In this document: positions 10,271 through 18,648 of the stretch, piece after piece
Layout of the letters: each line of letters begins with the position of its first letter
How positions within the stretch are numbered: position 1 is the stretch's first letter
Made by a program: the position numbers and the translations under genes
Assembly: GCA_041392765.1 (NCBI GenBank)
Contig: JAWKLL010000022.1
Coordinates: 1-64,000 of the forward strand
Length of the DNA: 64,000 nucleotides
Direction of reading: 5' to 3'
Source: Lewinella sp041392765
GTDB lineage: Bacteria > Bacteroidota > Bacteroidia > Chitinophagales > Saprospiraceae
Notes under the pieces: generated by a model
Told to the model about the DNA's origin: nothing
The model's input: only the letters and a program-made list of their open reading frames with translations
Database searches by the model: none

Positions 10271-10548
10271 GGTATAAAACCAAAAGAAGACCAAGACCAG
10301 CGCATCTGACAGCGTTCCGAAAGGAGAAAAGAGGGTCTTTCTGAGAGTAGGATAGCCGCTGGCGGGGGAATTATTTCTGAAACCGACCGCCTTGGAATTT
10401 GGGAAAGTAGGACCCAATGCCGGAATGGGTTAATGAAGGTGTTAACGAACCTTTAGTGTGAAGGTTTTGAATTAGCCTTTTTCTAATGCCAAAAGTACTT
10501 GTACAGCAATATTTGGCAGAGAAGAAGGATAAATAAACAAATAGAACT
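10271..10548. other. Intergenic stretch without a recognisable gene
   Basis: No open frame of note is present. The only one seen is a 16-codon frame at the end (MPKVLVQQYLAEKKDK, stopping 24 bases before the next gene). It looks like the tail of a lost gene, but it is too short to assign. Confidence 0.4.
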
Positions 10549-11709
10549 ATGAAAATCTCATTTCATCTTCTTACAACCGTATTGTTTTATGTGTTATTTT
10601 TTTATTCGTGTACAAACTACAAAGACGAGGAACTTGTTGTTGATGGTTTATCCACACATGATGAACAATTTTGCGAACCAAGTGAAGAAATTATCGATGG
10701 TATTCTTTACGTTGATGGAGTTTCTCAAGAGGAAGTAGTTGTCGATTTTGATTTAGAAGGATTACATGTAGAAGAAGGGCGACTTGCATTCAGAGACCAT
10801 GATGCGATGGTCAATGGTTTAGTGAAATTATCACAGTTCAATACAGAGAGTGTGGTAGCATGGGGTGAAAAAATAGGATTCACTTCGTTGTTTTCAGAGC
10901 TTATAAGGATAGAAGAGCAACCTGTAGAAAGAATGGAGGCAGCGATTGATAAAGGTGGATTATTTTACAAAAGATTTTTTGGGATCAATGATGAAGGAGA
11001 ATTGTACTTGACTAAACACCTGAGTGTTATTGCCAGGATATTCAATAATCAAGGTTTGATTCAAGTAGGTGATTATGTTGGCACATTCTATCCAGGATTA
11101 AATGTTTGGGTCCACAAGGATAATACAAGCCATTTAATAAAGGCATTGCGGGAGGAGGATATCCCAAAAGGCGATAGTATGTTTTATGTTCTTGATACAG
11201 AGGCTTTTGGTTCGACTAAAAATTGGATTGCACTTGAAACTTGTCCTATAGATCCGACTTGGCTGGGGCCTATAAACCAGTATAAAAACCCAACAGCCAA
11301 CAGAAGAATTGATGTGCAAAACGCTTTTTACGTTATAGCAAGCATTAATTCATCTGGGCTGTATGATGTTGATTTTCAATATTGGGTAGAATCCACATCC
11401 AAAAAAGCATCATGGAACAAGTATAATACAAATCACTACTTATCTCTTGATATACGGGCTAGATTTGTAGATATGAGTCTTGGCGTTTTTGGGCAAATCA
11501 GAGCTATTCAAGGAACACAGAATGTAAATAACACCAAAGTGGCATCAATTTATGCAACTATTTCTCAACACAGAAATGTTCCAGCGAATTTGGTTGCCTT
11601 TAGGTGGGAACAAGTTGTAGAGACGATACCTGGAAGTAGCGGGCAAACAGGAACTTCTGCATCGCATCAGGGTATGGGAGGCAGATACGGCAGGCAGCAG
11701 TGTGATTAA
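10549..11709 (+). CDS. Hypothetical lipoprotein, DUF4848-like
   Basis: A 386-residue protein beginning MKISFHLLTTVLFYVLFFYS followed by Cys, a lipoprotein signal. Residues ~80-130 (LAFRDHDAMVNGLVKLSQFN, AWGEKIGFTSLFSEL) resemble the opening of Bacteroidota DUF4848-type surface proteins, in which a segment of this kind precedes a beta-rich body. The last ~35 residues are Gly/Ser-rich, perhaps a linker. Composition is AT-rich compared with the metal operon, suggesting a different origin. No catalytic motif is visible and the function is unknown. Confidence 0.65.
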   Translation: MKISFHLLTTVLFYVLFFYSCTNYKDEELVVDGLSTHDEQFCEPSEEIIDGILYVDGVSQEEVVVDFDLEGLHVEEGRLAFRDHDAMVNGLVKLSQFNTESVVAWGEKIGFTSLFSELIRIEEQPVERMEAAIDKGGLFYKRFFGINDEGELYLTKHLSVIARIFNNQGLIQVGDYVGTFYPGLNVWVHKDNTSHLIKALREEDIPKGDSMFYVLDTEAFGSTKNWIALETCPIDPTWLGPINQYKNPTANRRIDVQNAFYVIASINSSGLYDVDFQYWVESTSKKASWNKYNTNHYLSLDIRARFVDMSLGVFGQIRAIQGTQNVNNTKVASIYATISQHRNVPANLVAFRWEQVVETIPGSSGQTGTSASHQGMGGRYGRQQCD

Positions 11710-11806
11710 AAATTAACTGTACCCAAGGCCTGATTGTTTATCATTGTACCCAGTGAAACCGTTCACAATATTAATCATGTAGCGGTTTCACTATTAATTT
11801 GAGGAT

Positions 11807-12589
11807 ATGAAATACGAGAAAACGTTATTTGTTATTTTTAATTTTTTGTTTTTATATTTTGGAAATGCACAGTCAGTACCGATAAGCATCTCTACGGGAA
11901 TATCATATTCTACAGTAAGGTCACTTGCGATAGAATGGAGGGGAGACATGAAGAACCCATGGCGACGGGGGTTTTGGGCATCAGTTGAAGGAGAATTGTT
12001 AAGTAGACGTCATTTTCGGTTAGATGCGACGATTACTTACCAAGAACGAGTTGCATTGGAAAATTTTCCGTTCAATACAGGCGACGTTAGCGCGACAGGT
12101 GTTTGGGTATTTGCAAAGTGGCCATCAAATCCACAGAATGAGCTTTTCGAATTAAGTGGATTTGAGCGTTTTCCGAATTTCAAGTACTTGCACATTGAGT
12201 CAGCTCCCTCTATTGTACTTGTAAATAGGAAGTTGTTCGTATCGATGGGAATAGGTGGTTTCGTGGGTGTACTGCTTAATAAAAATCAGACAACTATAAC
12301 AAAAGAAAATTTTCCAGGATTTGAAGGGGTGTTTGAAACACGACAAATCAATCACGATATTGAATACACGGGAATTGATGTTGGTTGGATGCCTAAATTA
12401 AACATTCATTATCGTATTAATAATGAACTAAAGATCGGAATTATTGCAAAAACATACCAATCACTTTACCGACTAAATGACAGTCGAGTATTTGAACGAA
12501 AGTTCAAAGATCGTAATGTCCGGTGGTCTGCATTATTAGTTGGGATTAATTTCATACATGAGTTTAAAGCTGGAGCGAAAGCCCGCTAA
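11807..12589 (+). CDS. Hypothetical exported protein, probable outer-membrane beta-barrel
   Basis: A 260-residue protein with a signal peptide (MKYEKTLFVIFNFLFLYFG to AQS) and alternating hydrophobic and aromatic strands such as SVPISISTGISY, FWASVEGELL, FRLDATITYQ, LKIGIIAKTYQ and SALLVGINFIHEF. This is typical of small Bacteroidota outer-membrane barrels. It follows the lipoprotein gene by about 100 bases, and the two may form a surface pair. The stop codon lies inside the left end of attC-like hairpin B. No family was recognised. Confidence 0.6.
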   Translation: MKYEKTLFVIFNFLFLYFGNAQSVPISISTGISYSTVRSLAIEWRGDMKNPWRRGFWASVEGELLSRRHFRLDATITYQERVALENFPFNTGDVSATGVWVFAKWPSNPQNELFELSGFERFPNFKYLHIESAPSIVLVNRKLFVSMGIGGFVGVLLNKNQTTITKENFPGFEGVFETRQINHDIEYTGIDVGWMPKLNIHYRINNELKIGIIAKTYQSLYRLNDSRVFERKFKDRNVRWSALLVGINFIHEFKAGAKAR

Positions 12590-12648
12590 CACGCACCGTG
12601 CGACAACCCACCCTAGCGGGATGGGCTGCGCACGGCGCAACCGTTCGC
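12584..12648. repeat. attC-like hairpin B
   Basis: CGCTAAC (12584-12590, containing the stop codon of the previous gene) and CGTTCGC (12642-12648) bracket a stem of GCACCGTGCG with CGCACGGCGC (one G-U pair) and an inner CCCA/TGGG stem. Layout and position match hairpins A, C and D. The core ends are imperfect. Confidence 0.45.
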
Positions 12649-12663
12649 TGTCATTAAAAGAAA

Positions 12664-13677
12664 ATGAAAGAAATAAACGACATAGTAAAGGAATTAATTT
12701 CTAACGGGCAAACAAGAGAAGCCTTAAACGAGCTATTGAAAATGCCTAATAATCAATACCACGATGACTGCGTTGTATTGGCAAATTGGTTTTTCGATAT
12801 TCAGAGAAAGCAAACTTTAGGAACAATTTCTAATAATGAAGAAAGAATCGATTTAAACAAAATCAATTTTTCTATTTTACAGGTAATAGAAAAGATTAAA
12901 AAGAATGGTCATTCAGAGTGCTCGATAAATAACGAAAACAAAAGTGAAAGTGAGAGTGAAATCCCAATTTTCACTTTAAATTTAGATGAACACTTTACCA
13001 TAAAAGGAAAATCAATTAGGAATATTGACCAACTTGTTCAGATAGCTGATTGCCGAAAAGAAGGCAAGAACTACAATCTACTTTTTCATGTAGATATAAT
13101 ATCAGAAAAACTATTGGAGTTTGAGTCTCTTCAATCAAAGCGAAATGCTACTGATGAAGAACTTGAAAGAAAGCATATTTTGAGGGAGTTTCTGGATGAA
13201 ACACTTTATCGATATGAAACAAGTCTGTTTGAATATTTTGAGCTTGGTATAAGTTTAATTATCGACTGGTACTTTAACAAAAAGGAATATAGGTTTCTCT
13301 ATAATGGGCAGGAACTTTATGATTCTGTTAGTAAATTCTTTAAGCTCTTCAAACAAAAATCCCAAGTTAAAATAAGAGAAGAAACTCAATTTGATGTAAT
13401 AAATGAAAAATTAGACTTTAACTATAAACTTTATGTTGATGAAGAGCAGGTGAAATCGTTACTTGGTTCATTGCATATGGGAATAGAGCAGAAACACTTT
13501 TTGACAAGGCATGCAGGTCTTTTTCTAATTGAACTCCAAAGAGATACAATTATAAAACGAGCAATTCCAAAGCATTGCTACTCTTATTGTTTCGATAAAT
13601 ATTTTGAGAAAAAATTAGAATCAAAAGAGGAGGCTTATTTCAATTTAGGTGGTAAATGGATAATTGGATTAGCGTAA
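12664..13677 (+). CDS. EAD11-like effector-associated domain protein with unknown C-terminal domain
   Basis: A 337-residue cytoplasmic protein. Residues 1-80 (IVKELISNGQTREALNELL, VLANWFFDIQRKQTLGTIS, EERIDLNKINFSILQVIEKI) show the helical pattern of effector-associated domain 11: short helix, ALxxL, a long helix with LGTIS, then NxINxxILxLI. In other systems such adaptor domains bring effectors to NTPase or protease hubs. After an acidic Ser-rich linker, residues ~105-337 form a mixed helical region I do not recognise, with no transmembrane segment. It lies directly after attC-like hairpin B. A role in a conflict system is inferred from the domain alone. A second EAD-like protein is at 16942. 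Confidence 0.6.
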   Translation: MKEINDIVKELISNGQTREALNELLKMPNNQYHDDCVVLANWFFDIQRKQTLGTISNNEERIDLNKINFSILQVIEKIKKNGHSECSINNENKSESESEIPIFTLNLDEHFTIKGKSIRNIDQLVQIADCRKEGKNYNLLFHVDIISEKLLEFESLQSKRNATDEELERKHILREFLDETLYRYETSLFEYFELGISLIIDWYFNKKEYRFLYNGQELYDSVSKFFKLFKQKSQVKIREETQFDVINEKLDFNYKLYVDEEQVKSLLGSLHMGIEQKHFLTRHAGLFLIELQRDTIIKRAIPKHCYSYCFDKYFEKKLESKEEAYFNLGGKWIIGLA

Positions 13678-13710
13678 ATTAATGAGATAAAAATAAAAAT
13701 GAAAACGACA

Positions 13711-13947
13711 GCGAACAATGCATACCTGGTGCGACAAGAAGTCGCTTCTAAATACTGTTAGATCGTTGAAATCCAATGCCTTACAGCAGGGTTTCAAACG
13801 GATTTAACCTGATGTACTGCCACCCCTTCCTAATCTGGCGTGCGCGACTGGTAATCCCGATAATTATCGGGAGGTGCGAAGCCCAAATAGCAGCAAAGCT
13901 CCCTTTGCGAATAGCAAAATAAGCGGATTGCGAGCGCAAAAACAAAA
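13711..13947. repeat. Dispersed repeat RepA, copy 1
   Basis: The segment starts with the left arm of an attC-like site (GCGAACAATGCATACCTGGT) and continues with a ~200-bp sequence containing CCTTACAGCAGGGTTTCAAA and TCTGGCGTGCGCGACTGGTA, then a CCCGATAATTATCGGG palindrome. The same order recurs at 17538-17777, and in diverged form at 38968-39240 and 40009-40230. It has no plausible coding frame. Confidence 0.75.
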
Positions 13948-13998
13948 ACTGTTTGTCATATACGGTGGGAGCGTACCAATACTAATCGTGTATTAGAT

Positions 13999-14620
13999 GT
14001 CATTTGCAAAAACACAGCGTATCACGAAAAGTCTGGCTCTTATCGGCTTTAGTGGAGTGGGCGCAGCAAAAACCGTGAAGCCATTTGCACTGTTTGAGCC
14101 TATAAGAAGTTGTTGCGAAAAGAAAGGACTCGTTATCAAACTGAATAAAACGGGAGAATAAGTAAGAGGCGAGTTTGCAAATGGTAGGTTTTTCAAGCTC
14201 ACGGAGCGTTAAGAAGCCGATACAGGCCTTTCCCGATAGCTATCGGGATTGCTTCTTTCATCAAGGAAAAGAAGAAGCCCCATTGACAGGATACAGGATG
14301 CCAAGCGGTATAGTGATAGAGAAGGAGCAGTGCACCTCCACTTGTTCATCACAGTATCCCCTCTAAAACAACCTACGCTTGCAGGGCTTGCCCCCGTTTT
14401 ACTTGCTAACAGCAAGAAGTGAAAAAGCAACTTGTTTAATTTGGGGGTATAAAAAAAGCGAGTCGATACATTGTGTGAATTACATGGAAAGCTTATCTTT
14501 GTTCCAACCGCGCTGCTTAGGCATGACACCACCCCAAACAGCTTTCTCAGCATCGCTTTGGATGGATAGGTGAACCTGCAGACACAGCGTGTTTACATGG
14601 AATGCGTGTATTTAGAGTTC
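13999..14620. repeat. Dispersed repeat RepB, copy 1
   Basis: This ~622-bp segment is nearly identical to 15721-16344. It starts at GTCATTTGCAAAAACACAGC and ends at TGTATTTAGAGTTC. Inside is a CCCGATAGCTATCGGG palindrome. Open frames in it are short, present in several phases and match nothing I know, so I read it as noncoding or a decayed element. A diverged 3' part recurs at 33383-33620. Confidence 0.85.
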
Positions 14621-14660
14621 TGCCCAATTGGGGTGCGACAAAAGGTCGTAAAAAACCTTA

Positions 14661-14732
14661 GCTAACGGAGGAAATGTTTGAAAAATATGATTTGCAATAA
14701 TCTGTTAATCAAATCATTGCAAGCCGTTAGTC
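14661..14732. repeat. attC-like hairpin E
   Basis: GCTAACGG (14661-14668) pairs with CCGTTAG (14724-14730), and inside them TTGCAAT pairs with ATTGCAA (14692-14698 with 14716-14722). It lies directly before the peptidase-like gene. The pairing is less regular than in hairpins A to D. Confidence 0.35.
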
Positions 14733-14747
14733 AAAATTAAAGAAAAA

Positions 14748-15152
14748 ATAAAAAACACGAAACGAACCAAAATTTGGATAATCGGAGTAATAATCTTGAT
14801 GACAGGATGCGTCAGAGACAGCAAAGAAACGGCCTTTTTTGATTTTACAGAAGTTGGTTCAGGAGGCACAGTATATTGGGATCCGTCCGCACGACCAAAT
14901 GGAGGTGAGCCTAAAATGGTTCTTGCACATGAATTATTTCATGGATATGATGCAACAAGAGGAATGCTTGATAGCAGATATGTAGAAATCAATGGAGGTC
15001 AAGAACAAATTCAAGAAATTAGAGCCGTTTATAACACTAATCTAATTCGCGGACAACTCGGTAAAAAGTATCGTAAGAATTATTCAGGAGGACCAAGTTT
15101 GTTGGATGCAAGCGGTAATCCAATCAATGTTTCACCACCTTATGGATTTTAA
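14748..15152 (+). CDS. Putative M91-like zinc metallopeptidase lipoprotein (start codon degraded to ATA)
   Basis: The frame shows KNTKRTKIWIIGVIILMTGC, a lipoprotein signal, then the zinc-protease motif LAHELFHGYD (HExxH) and a following IRAVYNTNLIRGQLG stretch. That pattern resembles the M91/NleD-type peptidase tips of polymorphic toxins. The codon where ATG is expected (14748) is ATA, and the first canonical starts downstream are TTG at 14796 and ATG at 14799, inside the signal. The body is short (about 115 residues after the Cys). Next is a small lipoprotein gene 10 bases downstream, the usual place for an immunity gene. The toxin reading is inference; a harmless surface peptidase fragment is possible. 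Confidence 0.55.
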   Translation: MKNTKRTKIWIIGVIILMTGCVRDSKETAFFDFTEVGSGGTVYWDPSARPNGGEPKMVLAHELFHGYDATRGMLDSRYVEINGGQEQIQEIRAVYNTNLIRGQLGKKYRKNYSGGPSLLDASGNPINVSPPYGF

Positions 15153-15161
15153 CCAAACGAC

Positions 15162-15644
15162 ATGAAAATAATGAGTTTTGCACTTATTCTGGTAATTTGC
15201 ATTGGTTGTGGGAATTGGTCAAGCAAAATTTCTGATAGCGAGAAGGCATATAATTTTGTATTGACTACTATCGTATCTGATTTTGAACAAGAAAAGAATT
15301 TTGTTGCTCTCTTGCCTGAAAAAGGAAAGAAAAAGAAAGTCTATCCGCAAAACGGAAAAATATATATTGAATACCGAATCTCATATCCTGACAATTCCGT
15401 TTTTTATATTTCTAACGATATATGGAATGGGTCAAGGTTAAATGTTGAAAACCTAATCGTAATTGGAGTAAACGGGCATACAAAAGAAGTGCCAATGGAT
15501 ACGGTTTCGTATTCGGGTGGTGAAGGAAAATTTTGGAAAGAACAGTTTATCGGAGATATAGTAATTGGATATGTAAATGCATCTCCTTTAATGAAAAATA
15601 AATTTGAAAACGCTATCACATCTCTACAAATAAAAGGAAATTAA
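15162..15644 (+). CDS. Small lipoprotein, possible immunity partner of the peptidase
   Basis: A 160-residue protein starting MKIMSFALILVICIGCGNWS, with lipobox CIGC. The mature part is beta-rich (KIYIEYRISYPDNSVFYIS, VLLPEKGKKKK-like basic stretch, IVIGYVNASPL), without cysteines or catalytic motifs. It starts 10 bases after the HExxH gene and is probably cotranscribed. Position and size are compatible with an outer-membrane immunity lipoprotein, but no family was recognised. attC-like hairpin C follows it after about 15 bases. Confidence 0.55.
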   Translation: MKIMSFALILVICIGCGNWSSKISDSEKAYNFVLTTIVSDFEQEKNFVALLPEKGKKKKVYPQNGKIYIEYRISYPDNSVFYISNDIWNGSRLNVENLIVIGVNGHTKEVPMDTVSYSGGEGKFWKEQFIGDIVIGYVNASPLMKNKFENAITSLQIKGN

Positions 15645-15659
15645 AACAGATAAAACTGG

Positions 15660-15724
15660 GCAGAACACAGCATACCTGTCCATGTCGGCCAAAAGCCCGC
15701 CACAGGCAGGTATGCAAACCGTCA
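15660..15724. repeat. attC-like hairpin C
   Basis: GCATACCTG (15670-15678) pairs perfectly with CAGGTATGC (15707-15715), with an inner GGC/GCC stem. It is flanked by AGAAC on the left and ACCGTC on the right. RepB copy 2 begins at this right-hand GTC (15721), the place where an integrase would cut a real attC. Confidence 0.5.
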
Positions 15725-16344
15725 TTTGCAAAAACACAGCGTATCACAAAAAGTCTGGCCCTTATCGGCTTTAGTGGAGTGGGCGCAGCAAAAACCGTGA
15801 AGCCATTTGCACTGTTTGAGCCTATAAGAAGTTGTTGCGAAAAGAAAGGACTCGTTATCAAACTGAATAAAACGGGAGAATAAGTAAGAGGCGAGTTTGC
15901 AAATGGTAGGTTTTTCAAGCTCACGGAGCGTTAAGAAGCCGATACAGGCCTTTCCCGATAGCTATCGGGATTGCTTCTTTTCATCAAGGAAAAGAAGAAG
16001 CCCCATTGACAGGATACAGGATGCCAAGCGGTATAGTGATAGAGAAGGAGCAGTGCACCTCCACTTGTTCATCACAGTATCCCCTCTAAAACAACCTACG
16101 CTTGCAGGGCTTGCCCCCGTTTTACTTGCTAACAGCAAGAAGTGAAAAAGCAACTTGTTTAATTTGGGGGTATAAAAAAAGCGAGTCGATACATTGTGTG
16201 AATTACATGGAAAGCTTATCTTTGTTCCAACCGCGCTGCTTAGGCATGACACCGCCCCAAAACAGCTTTTTCGGCATCGCTTTGGATGGATAGGTTAGGC
16301 TGTGGATATAGCGTGTTTATGCGGGATGTGTGTATTTAGAGTTC
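15721..16344. repeat. Dispersed repeat RepB, copy 2
   Basis: Nearly identical to 13999-14620 over ~622 bp, differing by scattered substitutions and one-base indels, with slightly more differences near the right end. It begins at the right core of attC-like hairpin C and ends 23 bases before the next lipoprotein gene. The two copies flank the peptidase/lipoprotein pair as direct repeats. Confidence 0.88.
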
Positions 16345-16366
16345 CCTTCCACCAAAAAAGAAAGAA

Positions 16367-16912
16367 ATGAAAAAAGTACTTATTGCAATTTTAGGGTTTA
16401 TAATTTTTTCATCATGTGAAGAAGCTGAGAAAATTGAAAAACCTGAAAAATGGTCAAATTTTATAGTTGGTAAATGGGAATATGAAAAGAGATATGATTA
16501 TAATGGCAACTTGGAAGTACGAGTTGGAGAAGTAGAATATTTTCCCGATAGTTCATTCACTAAAACTGCAATAATTAAATTTTTCTATAGTTATGGCAAA
16601 TCAAAAGGAGATGAAGATTTTATTGGAGGTGGTGTTGTTAAGGGAGAATGGTATGTTGATGTTGAAAATTCAAAACTTGTTGAAAAAATCAATTATTGCA
16701 ACATAAATCACTCACACAAGACTTCTCGTGTTAAAGAAGATTATAATGCTTGTGATTGGGAATATAAAGACCAAACATATACTTATGGAGACGATTTTAC
16801 CGATTATAAAAAATCTGAACTGTTGAGTTTTTGGGAGAAAATCATTAAAACAAAAACAATATATTTTGAGACAGATGGAATTGAAGAATACGTTGCAACC
16901 AAAGTTAAATAA
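16367..16912 (+). CDS. Hypothetical lipoprotein
   Basis: A 181-residue protein beginning MKKVLIAILGFIIFSSCEEA with a lipobox at SSC. The mature part opens with WSNFIVGKWEYEKRYDYNGN, resembling lipocalin-like Bacteroidota lipoproteins that start with a GxW motif. The remainder is beta-rich, with Asp and Lys clusters and a late EIIKTKTIYF-like strand. No active-site motif is seen. It follows RepB copy 2 and precedes an EAD-like protein by 30 bases, so the two may share a transcript. Function unknown. Confidence 0.6.
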   Translation: MKKVLIAILGFIIFSSCEEAEKIEKPEKWSNFIVGKWEYEKRYDYNGNLEVRVGEVEYFPDSSFTKTAIIKFFYSYGKSKGDEDFIGGGVVKGEWYVDVENSKLVEKINYCNINHSHKTSRVKEDYNACDWEYKDQTYTYGDDFTDYKKSELLSFWEKIIKTKTIYFETDGIEEYVATKVK

Positions 16913-16941
16913 AAGAATTTAAACAATTATTCGTATACAAA

Positions 16942-17433
16942 ATGGAATCAACCACCGAAAATAAAATCAAAAAACTTGTAAGCGAAAGCAAAACAAGCGA
17001 TGCACTTGCTTTACTATTAGAATTAAGCAAACCCAATAAACAAGTGCATGATGCTATACATATTATTCTCGGGGAATTCAATGAATTAACATCTCAAAGA
17101 TTGCGTGGGACAATAGACAATTCAGAAGCCACTAAACGTATAAATATTATACATGATAAAATATTGATTGCAATAAATTCTTTTGATAGTCAAGGCAAAC
17201 CATTACCGAATAGTGTAATTTCTGGTTCAGGTAAGACTACTAAGTTTCTTTTGAAATTGGCACTTTTTATTTTAGGATGTGCAATTATTTTAACAGTTAT
17301 TGCTTACGTGTTGAAAGAGGGGAATGGGTTTCTCTTTACCATGTTGGCTGCCTATTATGTTGGTGCGGCAGGATTAATAGTTTTAGGTGGCTGGTTTGTC
17401 GTCTTACTATTTAATGCTTTAAAAGGAAAGTAA
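16942..17433 (+). CDS. EAD11-like domain fused to two membrane helices
   Basis: A 163-residue protein. Residues 1-75 (KIKKLVSESKTSDALALLLE, IILGEFNELTSQRLRGTID, NSEATKRINIIHDKILIAI) follow the effector-associated domain 11 pattern seen also in the protein at 12664. After a GSGKTTK linker (too short and out of context to be a P-loop) come two transmembrane helices at about 100-122 and 130-158. An adaptor domain anchored to the membrane fits a membrane-acting effector of a conflict system (inference). No NTPase hub with a matching domain is visible in the window. Confidence 0.6.
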   Translation: MESTTENKIKKLVSESKTSDALALLLELSKPNKQVHDAIHIILGEFNELTSQRLRGTIDNSEATKRINIIHDKILIAINSFDSQGKPLPNSVISGSGKTTKFLLKLALFILGCAIILTVIAYVLKEGNGFLFTMLAAYYVGAAGLIVLGGWFVVLLFNALKGK

Positions 17434-17537
17434 ACATCATAGGACATAAAAAGAAAATCTTTAGATGACTTTTGAGCAGAAAACTATCGGTTCAATTTTC
17501 GTTTCAAATGAAGAATAAAAAGAAAGAAGGCGAGAAG

Positions 17538-17777
17538 GGAACAATGCATACCCGGCACGACAAGCCCCCCCTACTAAATACTATTAGTCCGTTGAAATTC
17601 AATGCCTTACAGCAGGGTTTCAAACGGATTTAACGGGATGTACTGCCATTCCCTTCCTAGTCTGGCGTGCGCGACTGGTAATCCTGATAATTATCGGGAG
17701 GTGCGAAGCCTATATAGCAGCAAAGCTACCTTTAAGGGCAGCAAAATAAGCGGATTGCGAGCGCAAAAAACAAAAAA
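17538..17777. repeat. Dispersed repeat RepA, copy 2
   Basis: This starts with GGGAACAATGCATACCCGGC, the left arm of an attC-like site, and then matches copy 1 closely (CCTTACAGCAGGGTTTCAAA, TCTGGCGTGCGCGACTGGTA, a GATAATTATC palindrome, GCGGATTGCGAGCGCAAAAA). It ends the AT-rich island; the next gene is a chromosomal-type membrane protein. Confidence 0.78.
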
Positions 17778-17825
17778 AGAATACCTAAAATAAATTGACA
17801 AAAATCAAACATCACACACCAAAAA

Positions 17826-18587
17826 TCAAACATCCCCCGGTTTTTCCATCACCAAAACCGCCGTCACCGACACCAGAATGGTGCCAGCAATCACGCCCAC
17901 AACGGGTATCAACATAAACAGGTACAAGATGAAACCCAATCCAAACGCTATGCCTTTGAATTGTTGACTATAAGCCAAGCTTTGTTTGATATTCAACCCA
18001 AATTGCTCGTTATAGTTGTCCATGATGACCAACCCGAAGAAATAGCACTGCACTACAAACGTGACGAGGGGCTTTAAAAACGATATCGGAGTGATAAGAC
18101 CAAAAAATATGGAAACCAGCACCGTTGCCACCAATTCCATTGCCCATGTGCGCACCACCACTTGCAGCATGCGCAGTTCTGCATTCAGGAACGTTTGAAA
18201 ATCGGTGCGTAGTGGCGTACCTTCCACTTCCTGCAATGCCCGCTGCATAAAATGGAAGATGAGCACCTCTACCAGCAGCAGCAGGAAATACTTCATAAAG
18301 CCCGAAGTAAACGAATGGTATCCCTCTTCAAACAGCTTGCTGCTGAAATGGCTTACACCACTAAAAAAACCGCGCAGGGTGCCACTGCCAAACCATTCGC
18401 CCATCCAGCCCGATACCATCCCTAAAAAAGAGAAACTCAATAGCATAGCAACGCCAAGAAGTACTTTTTGTACCCATCCGTAGTGATGCATGCCCGTCCA
18501 CAACCGCCGATCGCGGATTAGTTCCCAGGCTGCCCGTGTTTTGCCCCAAGTAGCAAAAGTATCGCCTATGACTTTGCGGTGTTCCAT
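17826..18587 (-). CDS. EI24 domain-containing membrane protein (CysZ-like)
   Basis: A 253-residue integral membrane protein. The N-terminus (ATWGKTRAAWELIRDRRLW) matches the opening of EI24/CysZ family proteins, followed by about five or six hydrophobic segments (VLLGVAMLLSFSFLGMVSG, KYFLLLLVEVLIFHFM, LVTFVVQCYFFGLVIMDNY, LGFILYLFMLIPVVGVIAG). CysZ is a sulfate permease, but this branch in Bacteroidota has no proven substrate. A miniature palindromic element lies 60 bases upstream of its start. Confidence 0.75.
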   Translation of the reverse strand: MEHRKVIGDTFATWGKTRAAWELIRDRRLWTGMHHYGWVQKVLLGVAMLLSFSFLGMVSGWMGEWFGSGTLRGFFSGVSHFSSKLFEEGYHSFTSGFMKYFLLLLVEVLIFHFMQRALQEVEGTPLRTDFQTFLNAELRMLQVVVRTWAMELVATVLVSIFFGLITPISFLKPLVTFVVQCYFFGLVIMDNYNEQFGLNIKQSLAYSQQFKGIAFGLGFILYLFMLIPVVGVIAGTILVSVTAVLVMEKPGDV

Positions 18588-18648
18588 GTTGAATCTTTGA
18601 TTACAGACAAAAATAGGACGGAAAATTGGTATATTTGCATGTTACTAA

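Noticed and set aside
13746..13947. RepA as a tRNA or small structured RNA gene
   Set aside because: Phrases like GACTGGTAATC look tRNA-like, but no cloverleaf with acceptor and anticodon stems can be drawn, and the copies differ in the places that should be conserved.
14209..14553. Protein genes inside RepB (e.g. a 114-residue minus frame)
   Set aside because: The frames are short, lack recognisable domains and carry no ribosome-binding signal. Both copies are near-identical DNA, which preserves any frame regardless of function.
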